In this document: piece by piece, positions 60,273 through 64,000 of the stretch
Layout of the letters: the number at the start of each line of letters is the position of its first letter
How positions within the stretch are numbered: the stretch's first letter is position 1
Assembly: GCF_014204755.1 (NCBI RefSeq)
Contig: NZ_JACHLZ010000001.1
Span: 3,286,001 to 3,350,000 of the forward strand
DNA: 64,000 bases
From: Brachybacterium aquaticum
GTDB taxonomy: Bacteria; Actinomycetota; Actinomycetes; Actinomycetales; Dermabacteraceae
Direction of reading: 5' to 3'
The notes under the pieces: model-generated
The model's database searches: none
What the model was told of the DNA's origin: nothing
What the model saw: the letters and a program-made list of their open reading frames with translations, nothing else
Translations under genes and position numbers: made by a program

Positions 60273-61073
60273 TTGACCCACGTCGCCCTGACCATCGCCG
60301 GTTCCGAGGCCTCCGGAGGCGCCGGCGCGCAGACGGACCTCAAGACCTTCCACCAGCTGGGCACCTTCGGCACCGCCGCGCTGACCTGCATCGTCTCCTT
60401 CGACCCGAAGAACGACTGGGGCCACCGCTTCGTGCCGGTGGACCCGCAGGTGATCGCCGACCAGATCGAGGCGACCACCGCGGTCAACGACATCGACACC
60501 GTCAAGATCGGCATGCTCGGCACCCCGGTCACGATCGACACGGTCGCCACCGCCCTGTCCGAGCACTCCTTCACCAACGTGGTGCTGGACCCGGTGCTGA
60601 TCTGCAAGGGCCAGGAGCCCGGCGCGGCACTGGACACGGACAATGCGCTCAAGGAGAAGATCCTGCCGCTGGCCACCTACGTCACCCCCAACCACTTCGA
60701 GACCCTCGCGCTGTCCGGGATGGACTCCATCGAGACCGTCGAGGAGCTCGCCGAGGCCGCAAAGCGCATCCACGACACCTATGACGTGATCGTGCTGGCC
60801 AAGGGCGGCGTGGTGCTCGAGGGCGAGGACGCGGTGGACGTGTTCTACGACGGCGAGCAGACCGTCGAGCTGCGCAGCCCCAAGATCGGCGACGAGCGCG
60901 TCTCCGGCGCCGGCTGCACCCTCGCCGCCGCCGTCACCGCGGAGCTCGCCAAGGGCGCGACCCCGCTGGAGGCCGCCCGCACCGCGAAGGCCGTGGTCAC
61001 CAGCTCCATCGAGCACCGCCAGTCCGGGCACACCCCCTTCGACGCCGTCTACCAGGGCGCTTACGAGGGCTGA
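60273..61073 (+). CDS. ThiD/PdxK-type kinase (pyridoxal or hydroxymethylpyrimidine kinase)
   Basis: The 266-residue ribokinase-fold protein has GSEASGGAGAQTDLKTFHQLGTFGTAALTC (substrate end), VLDPVLICKG, YVTPNHFETLALSG and the anion-hole/catalytic GAGCTLAAAVTAEL. This group includes B. subtilis PdxK, a ThiD-like pyridoxal kinase, so either vitamin B6 or thiamine precursor phosphorylation is possible. The usual ATG is out of frame (ATGCATTGA); the frame requires TTG at 60273, with GAAAGG 8 nt upstream. A weak start and long leader suggest control at translation. Confidence 0.88.
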   Translation: MTHVALTIAGSEASGGAGAQTDLKTFHQLGTFGTAALTCIVSFDPKNDWGHRFVPVDPQVIADQIEATTAVNDIDTVKIGMLGTPVTIDTVATALSEHSFTNVVLDPVLICKGQEPGAALDTDNALKEKILPLATYVTPNHFETLALSGMDSIETVEELAEAAKRIHDTYDVIVLAKGGVVLEGEDAVDVFYDGEQTVELRSPKIGDERVSGAGCTLAAAVTAELAKGATPLEAARTAKAVVTSSIEHRQSGHTPFDAVYQGAYEG

Positions 61074-61313
61074 TCTCGAGGGCTGATCACCGTCGGCCCC
61101 GCCGGGCCGCGTCGCGGGCGCCTCACCGCCCCCGCGGCGAGGACCGCAGGAGATTCACCGGAGGGCGTCGCGCAGGCGGCGCCCTTCGGGCCGTTCTGCC
61201 CCGTTCACCGGGGTGATGACGGGGTATGTCCCTCGATCACGAATCTGTTCCGAAATGCGGTCCTCTGACCCGTCATGTGGACAGATGTCGCGCATCACAG
61301 CATTCTCAGGGGC

Positions 61314-62105
61314 ATGAACGAGAGCACCACGCCGTCCGCGGGCCGCACGCGCCGCCCGGCGCCGAGCGGCGATCCGCTGATCTCCGTGCGCGGAGTCGAC
61401 AAGTTCTTCGGCGACTTCCAGGCGCTGAAGAACATCGACCTGGACATCCACCGCGGCGAGGTCGTCGCCCTCATCGGCGCCTCCGGCTCGGGCAAGTCCA
61501 CCCTGTGCCGCTGCCTGAACCGGCTCGAGACGATCACCAGCGGCGAGATCACCATCGACGGGGAGCGGCTGCCCGAGGAGGGCAAGGACCTCACCCGCCT
61601 GCGCGCGGACGTCGGCATGGTGTTCCAGAGCTTCAACCTCTTCCCGCACCTGAAGGCCGTCGACAACGTCACCCTCGGGCCTCGCAAGGTCCGCGGCGTC
61701 TCCAAGGCCGAGGCGGACAAGCAGGCGCTCGAGCTGCTGGAGCGCGTGGGCCTCGCCGACAAGGCGAACTCCCTGCCCACCGCCCTCTCCGGCGGCCAGC
61801 AGCAGCGCGTCGCGATCGCCCGGGCGCTCGCGATGAAGCCCAAGGCGCTGCTGTTCGACGAGCCCACCAGCGCGCTCGACCCCGAGGTCATCAACGAGGT
61901 GCTCGACGTGATGACCGAGCTCGCCGAGGCCGGCATGACGATGCTGGTCGTCACCCACGAGATGGGCTTCGCCCGGCACGTCTGCGACCGCGTGGTCTAC
62001 ATGGACCGCGGCGAGATCGTCGAGCAGGGCGACCCCGAGGAGTTCTTCACCGCCCCGCGCAGCGACCGCGCGAAGGCCTTCCTCAGCAAGATCCTCGCCC
62101 ACTGA
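61314..62105 (+). CDS. Polar amino acid ABC transporter ATPase (GluA/GlnQ type)
   Basis: The 263-residue ATPase has Walker A (GASGSGKST), Q-loop ([20 protein letters not shown]), signature ([15 protein letters not shown]), Walker B ([13 protein letters not shown]) and H-loop ([12 protein letters not shown]). This is the classic glutamate/glutamine importer subgroup. It drives the transporter formed with the binding protein at 62253 and the permease at 63358. An upstream in-frame ATG (61275) is less likely because homology starts later. Confidence 0.93.
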   Translation: MNESTTPSAGRTRRPAPSGDPLISVRGVDKFFGDFQALKNIDLDIHRGEVVALIGASGSGKSTLCRCLNRLETITSGEITIDGERLPEEGKDLTRLRADVGMVFQSFNLFPHLKAVDNVTLGPRKVRGVSKAEADKQALELLERVGLADKANSLPTALSGGQQQRVAIARALAMKPKALLFDEPTSALDPEVINEVLDVMTELAEAGMTMLVVTHEMGFARHVCDRVVYMDRGEIVEQGDPEEFFTAPRSDRAKAFLSKILAH

Positions 62106-62252
62106 CCGGCACCCCCTGACATGCGCCCCTGACAGCGCCCCGCACCCGGCGCCCCCGTTCCCGGAGCTCGCCCCGCGCGAGCACCGCCACCAGCTCCCCA
62201 CCTGTCCCTGCACCGCCGTCCCACCGGACGGCACCGAAGATCGGAGAGATCC

Positions 62253-63245
62253 ATGACCAGCACCAGCTTCCGCCCCGGCCGTCGGGCCATCGTCGCCGCC
62301 GCGGCGACCCTGCCCCTCGTCGGCCTCGCCGCCTGCTCCTCGGACACCGGCGAGGGCCCCGACCTCGGCGGCGGTGACAGCGGCGGCGACGCCAGCGACG
62401 GCGGCGGTGCGGGCGGCGACGCCTTCGCCGACGTGATCGCCTCCGGTCCCGTCGCCGCGGACGACGCCGTCGCCGCGAGCGCCTGGGCCACCGCCATCAA
62501 GGACAAGGACCAGCTCATTCGCGGCGGCACCCTCGCCAACCAGGTCTTCTCCCTCGCCTCCACCTCCGGCGGCCAGCCCACCGGCTTCGACGCCGGCATC
62601 ACCCAGCTGCTGGCGAAGTACATCCTGGGCGAGGGCGGCGAGGAGAAGGTCGAGTACATCGACACCACCGTCGAGACCCGCGAGACCCTCGTCCAGAACG
62701 GCACCGTGGACTGCGTGATCGCGACCTACTCGATCACCCCCGAGCGTCTCGAGGTCATCAACTTCGCCGGCCCCTACTACCTCTCCGGCACCGCCATCCA
62801 GGTCCGCACCGAGGATGCCGAGACCATCTCCGGCCCCGGGGACCTCACCGGTCTGAACCTGGTCACCCAGGCCAACTCCACCGGCATCCAGGCGATCGAG
62901 GAGTTCGTCACCGATCCGGGCGACGTCCAGACCCTCCCGGACAACGAGTCCTGCGTCGCGGCGCTGAAGCAGGGCCGCGCCGACGCATACGTCCTGGACC
63001 AGGGCGTGCTGCTCGGCAACTCCGCCGCGGACCCCGACGTCACCGTGGTCGGCGAGCCCTTCGTCGACGACCCCTACGGCATCGGCCTGTCCCAGGACAA
63101 CGAGGACGCCCTCGACTTCGTGAACACCTTCCTCCAGGAGATCATCGACTCCGGCACCTGGGAGCAGCTCTGGACCGCCACCATCGGCCAGGTCATCGAG
63201 GGCGACGCCCCCGAGCCGCCCGTCCCCGGCGAGCTGCCCGCCTGA
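62253..63245 (+). CDS. Amino acid ABC transporter substrate-binding lipoprotein (glutamate type)
   Basis: The 330-residue protein has a lipobox (LVGLAAC), a Gly/Asp/Ser-rich linker and a family 3 binding-protein fold: TGFDAGITQLLAKYILG, VDCVIATYSITPERLEVINFAGPYYLSG, DAYVLDQGVLLGN and DPYGIGLSQDNEDALDFVNTFLQEI. It resembles GluB of corynebacteria, so glutamate is the probable ligand. GGAGAGAT precedes ATG 62253. An intergenic hairpin follows it before the permease gene. Confidence 0.92.
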   Translation: MTSTSFRPGRRAIVAAAATLPLVGLAACSSDTGEGPDLGGGDSGGDASDGGGAGGDAFADVIASGPVAADDAVAASAWATAIKDKDQLIRGGTLANQVFSLASTSGGQPTGFDAGITQLLAKYILGEGGEEKVEYIDTTVETRETLVQNGTVDCVIATYSITPERLEVINFAGPYYLSGTAIQVRTEDAETISGPGDLTGLNLVTQANSTGIQAIEEFVTDPGDVQTLPDNESCVAALKQGRADAYVLDQGVLLGNSAADPDVTVVGEPFVDDPYGIGLSQDNEDALDFVNTFLQEIIDSGTWEQLWTATIGQVIEGDAPEPPVPGELPA

Positions 63246-63282
63246 TCCCTGCCACCGCCGCCAGATCCCCGCGGCGACCGGC

Positions 63283-63328
63283 GCCGACGGGGACCCCGGC
63301 CGCACCCGGCCCGGTGGTCCCCGTCGGC
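63283..63328 (+). other. Intergenic hairpin between binding protein and permease genes
   Basis: GCCGACGGGGACC (63283-63295) and GGTCCCCGTCGGC (63316-63328) are exact inverted repeats around a 20-nt GC-rich loop. It lies 38 bp past the binding-protein stop and 30 bp before the permease ATG. Such hairpins often raise binding-protein levels over permease by protecting mRNA. The arms are a version of the dispersed GCCGACGGGG motif. Confidence 0.7.
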
Positions 63329-63357
63329 CGTCCCCCTTCCGCACCGAGAGGTTCCAG

Positions 63358-64000
63358 ATGGACGCCATCCGCGAGAACATCCCCCTGCTGCTCCAGGGCA
63401 TCGGGACCACGGTCGCCCTGACCCTGCTGGGCTACACGTTCGCGCTCATCCTCGGCACCGTGCTCGCGGTCGCCCGGGTCAGCCCGATCCCGCCGCTGCG
63501 CTGGGCCGCCACCGTGTACGTCGAGATCTTCCGCAACATCCCGCTGCTGAGTCTGCTGATCCTGATCTCGTTCGGTCTGCCGGACGTGGGGCTGCTGCTG
63601 CCGTACTTCTGGTGCGGCGTGCTGGGGCTGACCCTGTCCTCGGCCGCGTTCGTGTGCGAGAACGTCCGCTCGGGCATCAACACCGTCCCCATCGGCCACG
63701 CCGAGGCGGCGCGCTCCATCGGGCTCGGCTTCTTCGGAACGCTGCGCTTCGTGGTGCTGCCCCAGGCCTTCCGCACCATGATCCAGCCGCTGGTGAACGT
63801 GTTCATCGGCACCGTGATCGGCTCGGCCCTGTGCTCCGCGATCGCCGTCCAGGAGATCACCTGGGTCACCCAGACCCTGAACATCCGCTACGCCCAGGCG
63901 GTGCTGATGTTCCTCATCGCCGGTGCCGTCTACCTGATCCTGTCTCTCGGCGGCGCGGCGGTGGGCAGCGCCATCGAGCGGGCCGTCGCCCCCGGCGGTC
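63358..64000 (+). CDS. Amino acid ABC transporter permease (GluC type), cut by window end
   Basis: The visible 214 residues contain about five helices and the HisMQ/GlnP-type permease pattern: LLLQGIGTTVALTLLGYTFALILGTVLAVAR, VYVEIFRNIPLLSLLILISFGLP, and the EAA loop GHAEAARSIGLGFFGTLRFVVLPQAFRTMIQPLVN. It forms the channel with a likely second permease beyond the window. The ribosome binding site is weak (GAGAGG). Confidence 0.9.
   Translation, partial: MDAIRENIPLLLQGIGTTVALTLLGYTFALILGTVLAVARVSPIPPLRWAATVYVEIFRNIPLLSLLILISFGLPDVGLLLPYFWCGVLGLTLSSAAFVCENVRSGINTVPIGHAEAARSIGLGFFGTLRFVVLPQAFRTMIQPLVNVFIGTVIGSALCSAIAVQEITWVTQTLNIRYAQAVLMFLIAGAVYLILSLGGAAVGSAIERAVAPGG

Noticed and set aside
1..64000. 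tRNA, rRNA or prophage genes
   Set aside because: I saw no tRNA cloverleaf signature, rRNA segment or phage structural gene; mobile DNA is limited to the IS30 end and the IS3 element.

Overview
The window is high-GC DNA (about 70% G+C by eye), with third-position GC bias, frequent GTG starts, ATGA/GTGA stop-start overlaps and many start codons only 6-7 nt downstream of a TAnnnT -10 hexamer (probable leaderless mRNAs). This suggests a chromosome from an actinobacterium. Gene content (Mrp antiporter with an A-B fusion, DUF222/HNH protein, DUF6318 lipoprotein, Cds1-like PLP enzyme) would fit Brachybacterium or a close Dermabacteraceae relative. That taxonomic guess is inference; no 16S or other marker gene is present.

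Layout. 0-5.6 kb: end of an IS30-family transposase abutting an unrecognised gene, an aldo/keto reductase, and a complete IS3-family element (2670-3944) that has split an LssY-like membrane protein gene. 5.7-7.6 kb: amino acid permease plus universal stress protein. 7.7-13.6 kb: translationally coupled Mrp cation/proton antiporter operon (AB fusion, C, D, E, F, G) preceded by a possible leader peptide. 13.7-28 kb: mostly single genes, namely a deleted PhzF remnant, S9 peptidase, serine hydrolase, glutathione peroxidase, HNH protein, APH-like kinase, glutamine amidotransferase, GH25 lysozyme, DsbA-like protein, acetyltransferase, ATPase and PdxH.

28-43 kb is rich in damaged genes: a hydrolase with an in-frame amber codon, a permease and an acyl-CoA dehydrogenase both missing their 5' halves where they meet, an ABC ATPase with a frameshift in a G7 tract, and a frameshifted SDR. 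Among them lies an intact beta-glucoside-type PTS with its BglG/LicT antiterminator, preceded by an RNA antiterminator hairpin overlapping a terminator, and an intact thiolase/acyl-CoA dehydrogenase pair.

43-58 kb: a Cds1-like PLP enzyme, several secreted lipoproteins, a divergent MarR/aldo-keto reductase pair with visible operators, an ArsR/SRPBCC pair with a palindromic operator, a FadB-like beta-oxidation enzyme, and two low-complexity DUF4352-like surface proteins. 58-64 kb: aminotransferase, GtrA protein, a ThiD/PdxK-type kinase with a long leader of three phased 58-bp repeats, and an amino acid ABC transporter cut by the window end.

Best leads: two paralogous secreted lipoproteins share an upstream pair of GTAAAG boxes 11 bp apart; the kinase leader has phased repeats; the palindrome CCGTCGGCCGACGG is dispersed in gaps and in protein linkers; and the RAT/terminator switch before the PTS gene is clear.
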